From positions 62,001-126,000 of the forward strand of contig NZ_JAKUML010000004.1 in assembly GCF_022601685.1 (NCBI RefSeq): a stretch of 64,000 nucleotides of DNA, read 5' to 3'. The stretch comes from Acinetobacter sedimenti (lineage in GTDB: Bacteria; Pseudomonadota; Gammaproteobacteria; Pseudomonadales; Moraxellaceae). The position numbers and the translations under genes are program-made. The first letter of the stretch is position 1. Each line of letters opens with the position of its first letter. Under the pieces are notes generated by a model that did no database searches, was not told where the DNA came from, and saw nothing but the letters and a program-made list of their open reading frames with translations. This document shows, one piece after another, positions 43,225-53,010 of the stretch.

Positions 43225-43491
43225 ATGACTGCAAATGTTGTCGTTTACTCAACCTCGGTCTGCCCTTATTGTGTTCGCGCGAAGCAACTGCTTGAGCGCA
43301 AAGGCGTAGCATATAAAGAAATTAACCTGTCTACCGAAGCACCTGAAGTGCGTATCGAATTGATGCAACGCACCAATCACCGCACCGTGCCACAGATTTT
43401 TATCAATGATGAGTTTATCGGTGGCTTTGATCAGTTGTATGCGCTAGAGCGTGATGGTCAACTGGATAGCAAACTCAACGCATCTTCTTAA
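43225..43491 (+). CDS. grxC: Glutaredoxin 3
   Basis: The protein has 88 residues. It is a small dithiol glutaredoxin: active site CPYC near residue 13, TVPQIFINDEFIGGFDQL with the cis-proline and glutathione-binding loop, and a short C-terminal helix. It reduces disulfides with glutathione in the cytoplasm. GGAGCATCTC lies before the ATG. It lies in the same run as the rhodanese gene, with 9 bp between, and upstream of secB. Confidence 0.96.
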   Translation: MTANVVVYSTSVCPYCVRAKQLLERKGVAYKEINLSTEAPEVRIELMQRTNHRTVPQIFINDEFIGGFDQLYALERDGQLDSKLNASS

Positions 43492-43614
43492 TTTTTAATG
43501 GTTTTAATATCACATTGTGTTTCTTTTAGAATTTAAAATTCACCGAAGCGCAATGTGTTCAAGTTAAAATAAAGCATTTACTTCATCCTTCAACACTGTA
43601 CATAGGAATAGACA

Positions 43615-44079
43615 ATGAGCGAAGAACAACAAGCACAACCACAATTGGCATTAGAACGTATTTATCTTAAAGATGCTTCTTTTGAAGTGCCTGGTGCAAA
43701 TGTATTTACCAAGGAATGGAAACCTGAGTTAAACATCAACCTCACTTCTGCGGCACAACAAATCGACCCAACGCATTATGAAGTAGCGTTGAAAGTCGTT
43801 GTAACTGCGAAGAATGAAGGCGAAACTGCATTTATCGCAGATACCACTCAAGCAGGTATTTTCTTGGTGGAAAATGTAGAACAAGAGCGTATGCCGTACA
43901 TTCTTGGTGCATACTGCCCGAACATCTTGTTCCCTTTCCTGCGTGAAGCGGTGAATGATCTTGTTTGTAAAGGTAGCTTCCCACAACTTCTACTTAGCCC
44001 GATCAACTTCGATGCTGAGTTTGAAGCGAATATGCAGCGTGCACAGCAACAGCAAGCGGATGCAGAAGGTCAGGCTTGA
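43615..44079 (+). CDS. secB: Protein-export chaperone SecB
   Basis: The protein has 154 residues. SecB holds precursors unfolded and hands them to SecA. Conserved segments include [47 protein letters not shown] and [15 protein letters not shown]. The C-terminus is Gln/Ala-rich, [12 protein letters not shown], in place of the Zn-binding SecA tail partner. The gene has its own ribosome site and is separated from grxC by 123 bp, where a promoter is expected. A strong terminator follows. Confidence 0.97.
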   Translation: MSEEQQAQPQLALERIYLKDASFEVPGANVFTKEWKPELNINLTSAAQQIDPTHYEVALKVVVTAKNEGETAFIADTTQAGIFLVENVEQERMPYILGAYCPNILFPFLREAVNDLVCKGSFPQLLLSPINFDAEFEANMQRAQQQQADAEGQA

Positions 44080-44114
44080 GCTTAATACTTTTTAAAATCT
44101 AGTCTTATTTTTTC

Positions 44115-44145
44115 AAAAAACATCCTCAATTGGGGATGTTTTTTT
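44115..44145 (+). terminator. Terminator of secB
   Basis: AAAAAACATCC and GGATGTTTTTTT form a long stem with a TCAATTG-type loop, 36 bases after the secB stop codon. Seven T residues follow on the plus strand. Confidence 0.88.
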
Positions 44146-44256
44146 GATATTAATTCTTTATATTTACAAAGTTGTATAATTTACTCCCAACAGTCTTAAA
44201 TGCAACCTATTCGCATGTTCGAAATCATGTTTAATTTAGTCATTAGGAGAAATAAT

Positions 44257-45240
44257 ATGAATAAGTTAAAGCGTACCCTAGTCATTGCAAGTTTTGCTGT
44301 TCTTGGAAGTTCTAATATTTGGGCAGAATCAAGTTCTCTTTTTGAAAGTCGAATGAAGCTCGCCGAACAGGGTGATACAACAGCTCAATATAATGTGGGC
44401 AATATGTATGCTCAAGGCATGTTCGTTAAACCGGATCTAAATCAAGCTATCAAATGGTTAGAAAAATCCGCACAAAATGGACATATTGAAGCTCAATATA
44501 CATTAGCAACACTATATAAATCAGATGCTTTTCAAGGCTCTAAACTTAAAGATTCTTTCATTTGGATGCAAACAGCCGCCAATAATAACCACAAAAGTGC
44601 ACAACATTATTTAGGACATTTTTACGAAACTGATAAAGTTGTACCAATAAATAATCAACTTGCATTTCAATGGTTTTCAAAAGCTGCAAATCAGGGTGAT
44701 TCAGAATCTAAGCGACATATCGGAATGATGTACTATGACGGTCGAGGAGTTGATAAAGATCATAAAAAGGCGTTTGAATGGGTGAAGAAATCTGCAAGCG
44801 ATCACAACTATAAAGCACAACTTACTCTAGCAAGCATGTATCAACAAGGTATCGGAACTAACTCCAATATACAGTTGGCTTTTGATACACTAAATCAAAC
44901 TGATGAGCGGAATAGAGATGACAAATTGTTAGAGGCAATGTCTGCTCTAGCAAAAATAGGCAGTGCTGATGCACAGAACTTTATAGGTGATTTTGCATGG
45001 AACACATATAAAAGCAACTTTAAGTCGGCAATAACTGAAGATGATAATGAACTTAGGCAGATTAAGATGGATTCACTTCAAGGAATAAAAAACTCTGCAC
45101 TTTATTGGTATGAAGAGGCCGCTCAACAAAAACACCCTAAAGCAATTGCTAGTTTAAGTAAAATTAATGCTGAAAAAGCCAAACTAAGTGCAGAGGTTGA
45201 TGCGATCGTCCAAGGTCTTGAAAACTCAGAATCCAAATAA
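44257..45240 (+). CDS. Periplasmic Sel1-repeat protein
   Basis: The protein has 327 residues from the ATG at 44257, which has TAGGAGAAA just upstream; an earlier in-frame ATG at 44200 is unsupported. A signal peptide, MNKLKRTLVIASF to NIWA, is followed by ES. Sel1-like repeats follow, such as AQYNVGNMYAQG, AIKWLEKSAQNG, AQYTLATLYK, AQHYLGHFYE and SKRHIGMMYYDGRGVDKD. About six repeats form an alpha-alpha solenoid for protein binding, then a helical C-terminus. The function is not known. It is an isolated gene with AT-rich codons compared with its neighbours. Confidence 0.88.
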   Translation: MNKLKRTLVIASFAVLGSSNIWAESSSLFESRMKLAEQGDTTAQYNVGNMYAQGMFVKPDLNQAIKWLEKSAQNGHIEAQYTLATLYKSDAFQGSKLKDSFIWMQTAANNNHKSAQHYLGHFYETDKVVPINNQLAFQWFSKAANQGDSESKRHIGMMYYDGRGVDKDHKKAFEWVKKSASDHNYKAQLTLASMYQQGIGTNSNIQLAFDTLNQTDERNRDDKLLEAMSALAKIGSADAQNFIGDFAWNTYKSNFKSAITEDDNELRQIKMDSLQGIKNSALYWYEEAAQQKHPKAIASLSKINAEKAKLSAEVDAIVQGLENSESK

Positions 45241-45318
45241 GTACATAAACCGTAAAACGTACTATTTGAAAAATACAGATGATAGTTATGCCCTAAAGCA
45301 GAACATAAACCTGTTTGG

Positions 45319-45359
45319 AGTTCCACCTAAGGAGTAATACTCTTTAATAAGGTAGAACT
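45319..45359. terminator. Inverted repeat between convergent Sel1-repeat and coaBC genes
   Basis: AGTTCCACCT (45319-45328) and AGGTAGAACT (45350-45359) pair at nine of ten positions; the odd one is a G-U wobble on the minus-strand RNA. The loop also contains GGAGT/ACTCT. Likely a terminator or relic, with no clear T-run. Confidence 0.4.
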
Positions 45360-45391
45360 AAGGATATTATTAATAATTATGGCTTTATAAA

Positions 45392-46657
45392 TCAAGATAC
45401 AGGCACATGTTTATCTAAGGCTTTAGCAATCGCCTCGACCAACTGCTTGGCAATCTCATGCTTTGAGGCTTTTTCTAATTCTTGCTTTTGCATCTGATAT
45501 TGCTCCGCAAAGAACACCACCATCGCATTCTCATCCGAGGCAAAACCAATATCGGCACGTGACACATCATTACATGCGATCATATCGAGCTTTTTCGCTG
45601 TGAGTTTACCTTGTGCATAATCTTCGACATTTTGCGTTTCCGCTGCAAATCCCACAGTAAATGGACGTTTGTCTAGCTGTGCAATGGTCGCTACTATATC
45701 AGGATTTTTTACCAAAGCGACTTGTAGCTCATGCCCTGCTTTTTTGATTTTATGCTCTGCGACTTGTGCCACACGATAGTCAGCCACCGCAGCGGTAGCG
45801 ATAAAGACATCGGTGCCATTTTCCACCAACTGCATGCTGTGTTTGAGCATCTCTTGTGCCGATTGCACTTTGATACGGCGCACGCCATTTGGTGTATCGA
45901 GGCTGACAGGCCCAGAGATCAGCGTCACATCCGCACCTGCGGCATAGCATGCTTCAGCAATGGCAAAGCCCATTTTCCCTGTACTGTGATTAGAAATATA
46001 ACGTACTGGGTCGATCGCTTCACGAGTTGGTCCTGCGGTGATCACCACATGTTGCCCTGCGAGTAAGCCGAATTTTTCTGAGATTTCACGCTCAGCTTGG
46101 GCAAAGAAATCATTGACCCACTGCGCGATATCTTCAGGCTCAGCCAAGCGTCCTAGCCCGACATCACCACAGGCTTGCTCGCCTGCTTCTGGCATCACCA
46201 CATGCACACCATCTTGTACCAATGTGGTCAGATTACGTTGTGTCGATTTGGCTGCCCACATTTGTTGATTCATTGCAGGTGCAACCCACACAGGCGCTTT
46301 GGTCGCAAGATATAAAGTGCTGAGCAAGTCATCCGCCAAACCATTGGCAAACTTCGCCAAGCTATCGCAACTGGCAGGTGCAATCAGTAATAAATCTGCC
46401 CAACGTGCAAGCTCGATATGTCCCATGCCCGCTTCGGCTTCGGGATCAAGCAATGCGGTATGTACAGGATTGCCCGATAAAGCCTGAAAGGTCAGCGGTG
46501 TGATGAACGCCAATGCGCCATCGGTCATCACCACACGCACGTCAAAACCAAAATCTTTTAAGCGACGTACCAAGATGGCGCTTTTATAGGCGGCAATCCC
46601 ACCAGTAACACCGAGGACGATACGACGAGTTTTTAACGCTTCTGCTTCGAGCTTCAT
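45392..46657 (-). CDS. coaBC: Bifunctional phosphopantothenoylcysteine decarboxylase / phosphopantothenate-cysteine ligase
   Basis: The protein has 421 residues and makes 4'-phosphopantetheine for coenzyme A in two steps. The N-terminal flavin domain (CoaC) has GVTGGIAAYKSAILVRRL, PASCDSLAKFANGLADDL and the PAMNQQMW substrate motif. The C-terminal CTP-dependent ligase (CoaB) has GPTREAIDPVRYISNHSTG and AAVADYR. Length is close to E. coli Dfp (406). It is divergent from radC by 139 bp, an order conserved in Gammaproteobacteria. The pathway is completed in this window by panB and panC. Confidence 0.96.
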   Translation of the reverse strand: MKLEAEALKTRRIVLGVTGGIAAYKSAILVRRLKDFGFDVRVVMTDGALAFITPLTFQALSGNPVHTALLDPEAEAGMGHIELARWADLLLIAPASCDSLAKFANGLADDLLSTLYLATKAPVWVAPAMNQQMWAAKSTQRNLTTLVQDGVHVVMPEAGEQACGDVGLGRLAEPEDIAQWVNDFFAQAEREISEKFGLLAGQHVVITAGPTREAIDPVRYISNHSTGKMGFAIAEACYAAGADVTLISGPVSLDTPNGVRRIKVQSAQEMLKHSMQLVENGTDVFIATAAVADYRVAQVAEHKIKKAGHELQVALVKNPDIVATIAQLDKRPFTVGFAAETQNVEDYAQGKLTAKKLDMIACNDVSRADIGFASDENAMVVFFAEQYQMQKQELEKASKHEIAKQLVEAIAKALDKHVPVS

Positions 46658-46796
46658 TTCGAACCTAATCCTGCTAAATCAGCATGGTGCAATCATGCTT
46701 TATAAAACATTGCAATGGCGCTCACAATAGCATTAAATAGGCCATTGCCCAAGCCATAATTTCCACAACAATCCTTGATAAAATCACAGTACAACA

Positions 46797-47519
46797 ATGC
46801 ATAAAACAGACGACAACACAGCACTTCACACCACAAAAAAATCCATTAAACATTGGCCTGCGGGTGAACAACCTCGTGAGCGATTATTGCAGCATGGCGG
46901 TCACGTGCTCTCGGATGCGGAGCTACTAGCGATCTTTCTGCGCACAGGCTATAAGGAGCATAGTGCAGTAGAAATGGCTCGGCAGATGTTGCATCACTTC
47001 GGTGGATTACGGCAAATACTTGATGCTACACCTGAGAAAATTATCGCTTTCAAAGGAATGGGCATGGGAAAATCGGCACAGTTGCTTGCCAGCAAAGAGC
47101 TTGCACAGCGATATTTACAACAACAATTACAAACAGTGGAAACACTGGATAATGTGCAACTTATCGTTGATTTCCTCAAGATGAAATTACGTGCTGAACG
47201 CCAAGAGCTTTTTGCGATTTTATTGCTCAATCAACATTGTCAATTCATTGAATTTAAAGTCCTATTTCACGGCACATTGAGCCAGTGTTCGGTTTCAACA
47301 CAGGAAATCATTCGCTACGCCTTAGATCATCATGCGCATCATTTGATTGCGGTGCACAATCATCCGCAAGGTCTTGCCCTGCCATCACCCGAAGACTTAC
47401 AATTTACTGCAAAACTTGCGCAGGCCTGTAAACTGCTTGACATGCAAATGTCTGACCATTTTATCATTAGCCAAAATGAATATTTCTCCTTTGCCGAGCA
47501 AGGGATGATTGCGGATTAA
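46797..47519 (+). CDS. radC: RadC-family JAMM-domain protein
   Basis: The protein has 240 residues. The N-terminal helix-hairpin-helix-like part has KHWPAGEQPRERLLQHG and LSDAELLAIFLRTG; the C-terminal JAMM metal motif is HNHPQGLALPSPEDL. Despite the name, the role in DNA repair is not established; it is a widely kept nuclease/peptidase-fold protein. It is divergent from coaBC. It is a chromosomal copy and not part of the island. Length is a bit above the E. coli protein (222). Confidence 0.93.
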   Translation: MHKTDDNTALHTTKKSIKHWPAGEQPRERLLQHGGHVLSDAELLAIFLRTGYKEHSAVEMARQMLHHFGGLRQILDATPEKIIAFKGMGMGKSAQLLASKELAQRYLQQQLQTVETLDNVQLIVDFLKMKLRAERQELFAILLLNQHCQFIEFKVLFHGTLSQCSVSTQEIIRYALDHHAHHLIAVHNHPQGLALPSPEDLQFTAKLAQACKLLDMQMSDHFIISQNEYFSFAEQGMIAD

Positions 47520-47576
47520 ATCCAGTCGTAATATGCTTAATGCCTTAGATTACATGATAATTCCTATGCTTTAATT

Positions 47577-48488
47577 ATGATCATTCGCCAAACCACTAGT
47601 ACCTTTAAAATGCTTTTCTCTTGGGAAGGCACATTATTACCAAAAATTTTGCCGTCGTTGGGTGTAGTAATGCTTCTATCGGCGATCGTCGGCGGTTTGG
47701 AATATAACAATATTTATCATTTCCCTGAGTTACCACTGATAGGATTTACCTTGATTGGTTTGGTGCTTTCGATTTTTTTGGGTTTTAAAAATACCGCATG
47801 TTACGATCGTTGGTGGGAAGCACGAAAGCTTTGGGGAATATTGATCGCCACAGCTCGACATCTCGACCGTGATTGCCGTGTGCTGTCACAAGCTCGTCGT
47901 GAACGGACGGTGCAACAGATTATCGTGTTTGCCAATGTGCTACGTGATCGACTGCGCCAAGAAACCAATAGTCCGATGAGTCTGCACGAAATTACAGGGA
48001 TGAGTGAGAATCAAATCCGCCTCCTCTCTCAACATGTCAATGCACCACAGTACACGCTGAGTCTGATCCAATGGGAGTTTATGCAAGCGTTAAAAGAAGG
48101 TGAAATTAGCGACATTATTTATGCGCAATTGAATCAACATGTGCATGAGCTCAGCCTTGTCCATACAGGTTGTGATCGGATTGCCACGACGCCGATTCCG
48201 TATGCCTATTCTGTTCTTCTCAATCGCACGGTGTATTTTTTCTGTTTCTTATTGCCGTTTAGTTTAGGCAGTGTTTTGGGACTTGCTACGCCGATTTTGG
48301 TGGGTATTCTGGCTTATACTTTCTTAGGGCTTGATGCTTTAAGCTCAGAGATTGAAGAGCCATTTGGTACGCAAAGTAATGACTTACCGCTCGACTCGAT
48401 GGTGCGCACCATTGAAATTGATTTGCTCAGTAGTTTGGGCAAAGCGACCCCTGCACCGATCCAAGCCGTGAATAATAACTTGCTTTAA
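47577..48488 (+). CDS. Bestrophin-family membrane protein (YneE-like)
   Basis: The protein has 303 residues. The N-terminus IIRQTTSTFKMLFSWEGTLLP, the GFKNTACYDRWWEARKLWG motif and the late FLGLDALSSEIEEPFG motif are typical of bacterial bestrophins. These form pentameric anion or cation channels in the inner membrane. Four membrane segments are visible. It follows radC by 57 bp on the same strand but with its own start signals. The ion selectivity cannot be told from sequence. Confidence 0.9.
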   Translation: MIIRQTTSTFKMLFSWEGTLLPKILPSLGVVMLLSAIVGGLEYNNIYHFPELPLIGFTLIGLVLSIFLGFKNTACYDRWWEARKLWGILIATARHLDRDCRVLSQARRERTVQQIIVFANVLRDRLRQETNSPMSLHEITGMSENQIRLLSQHVNAPQYTLSLIQWEFMQALKEGEISDIIYAQLNQHVHELSLVHTGCDRIATTPIPYAYSVLLNRTVYFFCFLLPFSLGSVLGLATPILVGILAYTFLGLDALSSEIEEPFGTQSNDLPLDSMVRTIEIDLLSSLGKATPAPIQAVNNNLL

Positions 48489-48525
48489 ATAGTTGGCTTT
48501 AATTGAAAAACAAGTTTTTGAAAAC

Positions 48526-49749
48526 TTATTCTCTTAGTGTTTGCCATGCCTGAAACTGACCTGCCTGATAAGCATAGATCATGAAAAATTGTGGAATAAG
48601 CGCCTCACTCTGATGTGGTCGCAAAAACACATAATCATCTACAGCCACGCTATTCTTTGGAATTTGTACCATTTCCTGATTGCTACTACGACCATACAAA
48701 GCATGTGGTGTCGCCCCTTGCGGATAATGATAATCCGCCATCCAATAGCCCCCATAGACAAATGCTGCTTGCTTGAGATGTGGCAAACGATCAAGCATCG
48801 GGAAGCCTGGAATTTGGCTAAAAGGCAATACTTTCAACACTGGTGTCGCTATCCATAATGCAGACTGAAAATTTTGTAAGGTCTTTAAATCAAAATCACT
48901 CGGCTTTAATAACATTGATCCAAACGAAAGATCATTGCACACACTCTGCTGACAATGCAGTGCAAACGTCGGACTGCCTGCACCGTTAAAGCATAAATCT
49001 TCTTGCCATAAGGTCGGAAATTCTGCTTTGATCAGTTGTTGATAGTTTTGATAAATCGTCTGTGACTGTTGATAAGACACATCCATACTTTGCAAAATCG
49101 TTGGAATCTTGGCAACGTGAGCATCGTAACCCATTAGTCCCGTGAATCGCAGATGTTGTGGATTTGCGTCGATGAGCTGTAATAGTTGACGCATCTCGCT
49201 ATCTGTCGTCACGCCACCACGATGCAAACCGACATCAATTTCAATATTCACTTTGAGCTGTAAGTTATATTGCTTACTGTGCTGTTTAGTAATCTCAAGA
49301 TATTGTTGCAGACGTGCTGTGCTATCCACAAGCCATTGAATATTCGACTGTTGATATTGTGAAAATTGTGCATAAAAATCCGTGACGACTTTTGCAGGCA
49401 TTGGTTTACCAAGCAAAATATCTGCATCTGGAAAAGCTTGTAGCACCGCATCCAAATGCACTGCATGGAACACCATAAAACGCTCACAGCTTAAACCATG
49501 TGTTTGGAACTGCTCAACGACGAATTGTAGAAGCTCAATACATGCCAAAGATTTCACCACAAGCCGTGGCTGAATCTGTTGCGAATTAAATGTCTTCGAA
49601 CGAGCAAGCATCTGCACAACTTGTTCAATATTCTGTGTCAAAGCATCTACATCAACGATCAACTGTGGCATCGCTGTGCCCTGCTGTTGCAAGTCTTGAG
49701 TGAGCTTTTTGAAATATGTTTTATTTATCTTTTTCTTATTTTTAAGCAT
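48526..49749 (-). CDS. PLP-dependent amino acid aldolase/deaminase (alanine racemase N-terminal fold)
   Basis: The protein has 407 residues. It has the fold-III PLP barrel: MPQLIVDVDALTQNI, RLVVKSLAC with the PLP lysine, VNIEIDVGLHRGG, and a C-terminal beta domain with VDDYVFLRPHQSEALIP as in D-threonine aldolase / D-serine dehydratase (DSD1) types. The likely reaction is cleavage or deamination of a beta-hydroxy D-amino acid. It follows the FAD oxidase gene by 29 bp in a three-gene minus-strand cluster with a ceramidase. The actual substrate is unknown. Confidence 0.82.
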   Translation of the reverse strand: MLKNKKKINKTYFKKLTQDLQQQGTAMPQLIVDVDALTQNIEQVVQMLARSKTFNSQQIQPRLVVKSLACIELLQFVVEQFQTHGLSCERFMVFHAVHLDAVLQAFPDADILLGKPMPAKVVTDFYAQFSQYQQSNIQWLVDSTARLQQYLEITKQHSKQYNLQLKVNIEIDVGLHRGGVTTDSEMRQLLQLIDANPQHLRFTGLMGYDAHVAKIPTILQSMDVSYQQSQTIYQNYQQLIKAEFPTLWQEDLCFNGAGSPTFALHCQQSVCNDLSFGSMLLKPSDFDLKTLQNFQSALWIATPVLKVLPFSQIPGFPMLDRLPHLKQAAFVYGGYWMADYHYPQGATPHALYGRSSNQEMVQIPKNSVAVDDYVFLRPHQSEALIPQFFMIYAYQAGQFQAWQTLRE

Positions 49750-49778
49750 TTACAAAATCTCCCTTTCGCAACCCAAGA

Positions 49779-51056
49779 TTAATCTAAAAATAAATTTTGC
49801 AAATGTGGATTTAACCATTTTTGCGATGGATCGAGTTGCTGACGCAATTGCTGAAATTCACCCCATTTTGGATAGAGGTTCTGCAAGGTTTTTGCAGTTT
49901 GTGTATGCAACTTCCCCCAATGTGGTCGTCCTTGATATTTAAGGAAAATCGGTTCAACCAATGAAAAAATCTGCTGATAATCTTGCTTATGATATTGATG
50001 AATCGAAATCGACACCGAATCTCGCTCATAAAAAGGACTGAGCGCAATATCATCCCCTTTGACAAAGCGGAACTCTATCGGAAAGAACATCGGTACTTGG
50101 TGTTGTTGTAGCGTTGCCAACACTTCTTCAAAACATGCAATACCTTGCTCTACTGGAATCTGATATTCCATTTCATTAAACCGTGTATTGCGAGGCGTTG
50201 GAAAAATTTTCGCTGACCAATCGACTGCCTGCATCGGTTTGACAAAATATTTTAAGGTACTTTGAAGCGTTGCATTTAACTTGGGAAACAAACGAACCAA
50301 CTCACAGCACAAAGTCAAAATCGTATCATCAGATGGAAATGGCTCTTTTCGTGGCAAAATCTCGTCTGTGGTGTCATCCAATGTTTTGAGTATCACTTGA
50401 TCTGCATGGAGAAATGCCCAAAACTCAACATGTCGATGCTGATCTTTCCATGTCATGATGTTGTCTAAGACTTCACGAAGTGGAAATAACCGCTGTTGTT
50501 CATGCAAGCGATATGCAGGACGGTTTTGCATGGTTACTTTGGTCAGAATACCTAAACTACCCAACGCCACTCGTCCTAGATTGAAAATCTCAGCATGTTC
50601 ATTGGCATCACACCAAAGTAGCTCTCCGTCTGCAGTGAGTAGTTCAAAACCCGCAAGCATTGCCGATAAGCATTGCAAACTCGCCCCTGTGCCATGCGTT
50701 CCTGTAGATACAGCACCTGCCAAACTTTGCTGATCAATATCACCTTGATTAATCAAAGCTTGCTGAGTTGGCTGAAGCATATCTGCTAAAGTATACAAGC
50801 GTGTCCCTGCATACAATTGACTTTGACAAGTCGATCTATCTTGCGAAATTAAACCTTGCAAATTGTCCAGTGAGATCAGCGTATCATTGGTTGCGACTAG
50901 AGGACTAAAAGAATGCCCCGCACCGACCACTCGGATTTTTGAATGGCATTGCACAATTTGTTGTAAGGCATTGATGCGATCAGGATAATAAATTTGCTGT
51001 GGTTTTGCAGATTGGCCACCCGACCAATTCTTCCATGTTTGTGTCATCACTGTCAT
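49779..51056 (-). CDS. FAD-linked lactone/alditol oxidase (D-arabinono-1,4-lactone oxidase family)
   Basis: The protein has 425 residues. The FAD-binding PCMH fold has IRVVGAGHSFSPL with the histidine that can carry covalent flavin, LAGAVSTGTHGTG, and the GRVALGSLGILTKVT segment. The C-terminal ALO domain ends with GRPHWGKLHTQ. Family members oxidise aldonolactones or alditols; the substrate here is unknown. It lies between the ceramidase and PLP-enzyme genes, with a 13-bp tandem repeat upstream. It has no signal peptide. Confidence 0.88.
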   Translation of the reverse strand: MTVMTQTWKNWSGGQSAKPQQIYYPDRINALQQIVQCHSKIRVVGAGHSFSPLVATNDTLISLDNLQGLISQDRSTCQSQLYAGTRLYTLADMLQPTQQALINQGDIDQQSLAGAVSTGTHGTGASLQCLSAMLAGFELLTADGELLWCDANEHAEIFNLGRVALGSLGILTKVTMQNRPAYRLHEQQRLFPLREVLDNIMTWKDQHRHVEFWAFLHADQVILKTLDDTTDEILPRKEPFPSDDTILTLCCELVRLFPKLNATLQSTLKYFVKPMQAVDWSAKIFPTPRNTRFNEMEYQIPVEQGIACFEEVLATLQQHQVPMFFPIEFRFVKGDDIALSPFYERDSVSISIHQYHKQDYQQIFSLVEPIFLKYQGRPHWGKLHTQTAKTLQNLYPKWGEFQQLRQQLDPSQKWLNPHLQNLFLD

Positions 51057-51060
51057 CCCC

Positions 51061-51125
51061 GACTGTAACTATTAACTGTAGCTATTGACTGTAACTATGA
51101 ACTGTAGCTATGAACTGTAGCTATT
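51061..51125. repeat. Five 13-bp tandem repeats at the end of the ceramidase gene
   Basis: Five units of the form (G/A)ACTGTA(A/G)CTAT(T/G) run head to tail from 51061 to 51125. The last unit includes the ceramidase stop codon (51121-51123). The 13-bp period is out of frame, and the array fills the gap to the next gene. Copy number may vary between strains. Confidence 0.92.
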
Positions 51126-52860
51126 GACGATAAATATTGTTTGTTCGTTTTGCTAACTCATGCGCTGGCGGAATCAGTGGTCGCAAGTTGTGATCATATT
51201 TGCGATCAACTTTCTCTAAACGCATCTGCTGTGCAAGTGTCGAAAAGCGTGTTTGCAATGCCCCCAACGTCCATTGTCCATACAGTGTATGTCCACCCTC
51301 ATAGGCTTGAAGTTGGTATTCTTCATTGGTCGTGACATAGCCCATATAGTCATTACAATACGAGATCAGCCATGTCTTTTCGGACGATTGCGCACCTAAA
51401 GCTTTTGCAACACTTTGCTTGAGGCGTTGTCCTGCAATCGTAGTAACTTCCCCTGCACAACATACGATGGTAATCCCACCCAACTGTACAAGCTGAATCG
51501 GGACAATGGTTGGGACAAGTTGGCTGTGTTGAATTGCACCTGCTTGATATTGTCGATTCATTTCAGCGATTAAAAGATCAACGAAACTTGGGGCGATATC
51601 CAGTCGCTGTCCTAATATTTTCTTTTCACCCGCCTCTAGTACAATTGGCTTATTGCCTTGTGATGCGTACAAGGCTTCATATTTTTCAAACTGAGGATGC
51701 TTTGGGTTCAGCCGTGCTTTTCGAACTTGATTAGAGAGTAGATTCATCGCCATCACGATGGGCTTTGCGGTGCCTAACCCATCGACAGGTGTCCCTGCAA
51801 AAAATGCACTACCATGACAAGGCTGACTGGTTTTTGCACCTTGAGTCCCTCGGCTAAACTCAGGGGCTACATCAACATTCGACAGATCAATATATTGCAA
51901 CACCGCTTCGGCTTTTGATAACGACAACGCTTGCGAGTGGTTCAACGCCTGTAAAGCACATTCACTTTGCAACTGACCATTTCGCTCAGCATAGTGATAC
52001 TCGGCTTCACCTTGAATTTTATTGCGAATTTTCAGCTGATCTTTACCATGAAAATGTGGTGACACGTCCCCTGCTGTTGATTGCGCAAAGATCGCCACTG
52101 GAGCATTCACGCCTTGAGATGACATTCTCTGTGATGTTGTGCTCAGTGATGATAAATATTGCTCGGTACTTGCGGCAGCATAGCCCTTATTATCGCCATC
52201 ATAGGCGTCCAGTTGATTGCCCAAACAAGTCGCATGCACCCCAAACAATGACATCAATGCACACAATTGATCATTCTGATAAATACCCAATACATTCATC
52301 TCACGATCTAAGGCAAGATGGGTTTCTGACAACTTACGTTGTTCTACTTCAGGGTTTTGATTATAAGCATCTAGAGAGCGATTCCACGCCACAGGTATAT
52401 GCGTCGCAAAGGTATTCTGTGCTGTTCGAAGCTCGCAATCTGCCATTGCTTGGTAAGCATCAGAAATACTTTGCACAGTTGCTTGCACAATCAAATCGAC
52501 ATGTTCTGCAACAAAACCCGGCGTCGGCATATTGTACAACGCATCATAACTACAACCACCGGGTGCAGAATGCGTATGCGTTGCCATCAACACCAGTTTT
52601 TCTTGATCAAACCATGTGTATTTTGAAAGTGATTGAACAATGCCATCTCGCATCGCAAAGGTGATACAGCCCAAATCTAAACAACAGAAAATGATTGGTT
52701 GCTCTTCACCCTGATCCACATCGACCGTAATTAAGATCGTACGTGCAAATAATTCGGTACGTTTTTTTGTAGCACGATGTGACATTTGTCCGTATCCGAA
52801 CATTGCCAAATTTTTTGCTTCGATTTGAATTTCTTGTTTAGCCCAGCCACTCTTTGGCAT
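51121..52860 (-). CDS. Neutral/alkaline ceramidase-like hydrolase
   Basis: The protein has 579 residues. It has the neutral ceramidase zinc motif ATHTHSAPGGCSYD and the nucleophile segment FAQSTAGDVSPHF, matching the GDxSP motif of that family. N-acylsphingosine is the classic substrate. It has no signal peptide, starting MPKSGWAKQEIQIEAK, whereas known secreted ceramidases do; the protein is also shorter, about 579 versus 650 or more. It may act on intracellular amides other than ceramide. It heads the three-gene cluster and lies 63 bp upstream of the FAD oxidase gene. Confidence 0.85.
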   Translation of the reverse strand: MPKSGWAKQEIQIEAKNLAMFGYGQMSHRATKKRTELFARTILITVDVDQGEEQPIIFCCLDLGCITFAMRDGIVQSLSKYTWFDQEKLVLMATHTHSAPGGCSYDALYNMPTPGFVAEHVDLIVQATVQSISDAYQAMADCELRTAQNTFATHIPVAWNRSLDAYNQNPEVEQRKLSETHLALDREMNVLGIYQNDQLCALMSLFGVHATCLGNQLDAYDGDNKGYAAASTEQYLSSLSTTSQRMSSQGVNAPVAIFAQSTAGDVSPHFHGKDQLKIRNKIQGEAEYHYAERNGQLQSECALQALNHSQALSLSKAEAVLQYIDLSNVDVAPEFSRGTQGAKTSQPCHGSAFFAGTPVDGLGTAKPIVMAMNLLSNQVRKARLNPKHPQFEKYEALYASQGNKPIVLEAGEKKILGQRLDIAPSFVDLLIAEMNRQYQAGAIQHSQLVPTIVPIQLVQLGGITIVCCAGEVTTIAGQRLKQSVAKALGAQSSEKTWLISYCNDYMGYVTTNEEYQLQAYEGGHTLYGQWTLGALQTRFSTLAQQMRLEKVDRKYDHNLRPLIPPAHELAKRTNNIYRQ

Positions 52861-53010
52861 TTGATCCCCCTTTGATTTTTATTGTGGGACTAGCATAACC
52901 GAATGAATTACTTATATATTGACAAAATACGACGATTTAGAAAAATAAAAATTCCGTTCTCTTTCATCAAGATTTTCAAGAAATAATGCCTAAAACTAAA
53001 ACCTAAAAAA

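Noticed and set aside
51915-52664. Plus-strand open frame of 249 codons within the ceramidase gene
   Set aside because: It is antisense to a clear conserved gene and has no recognisable product.
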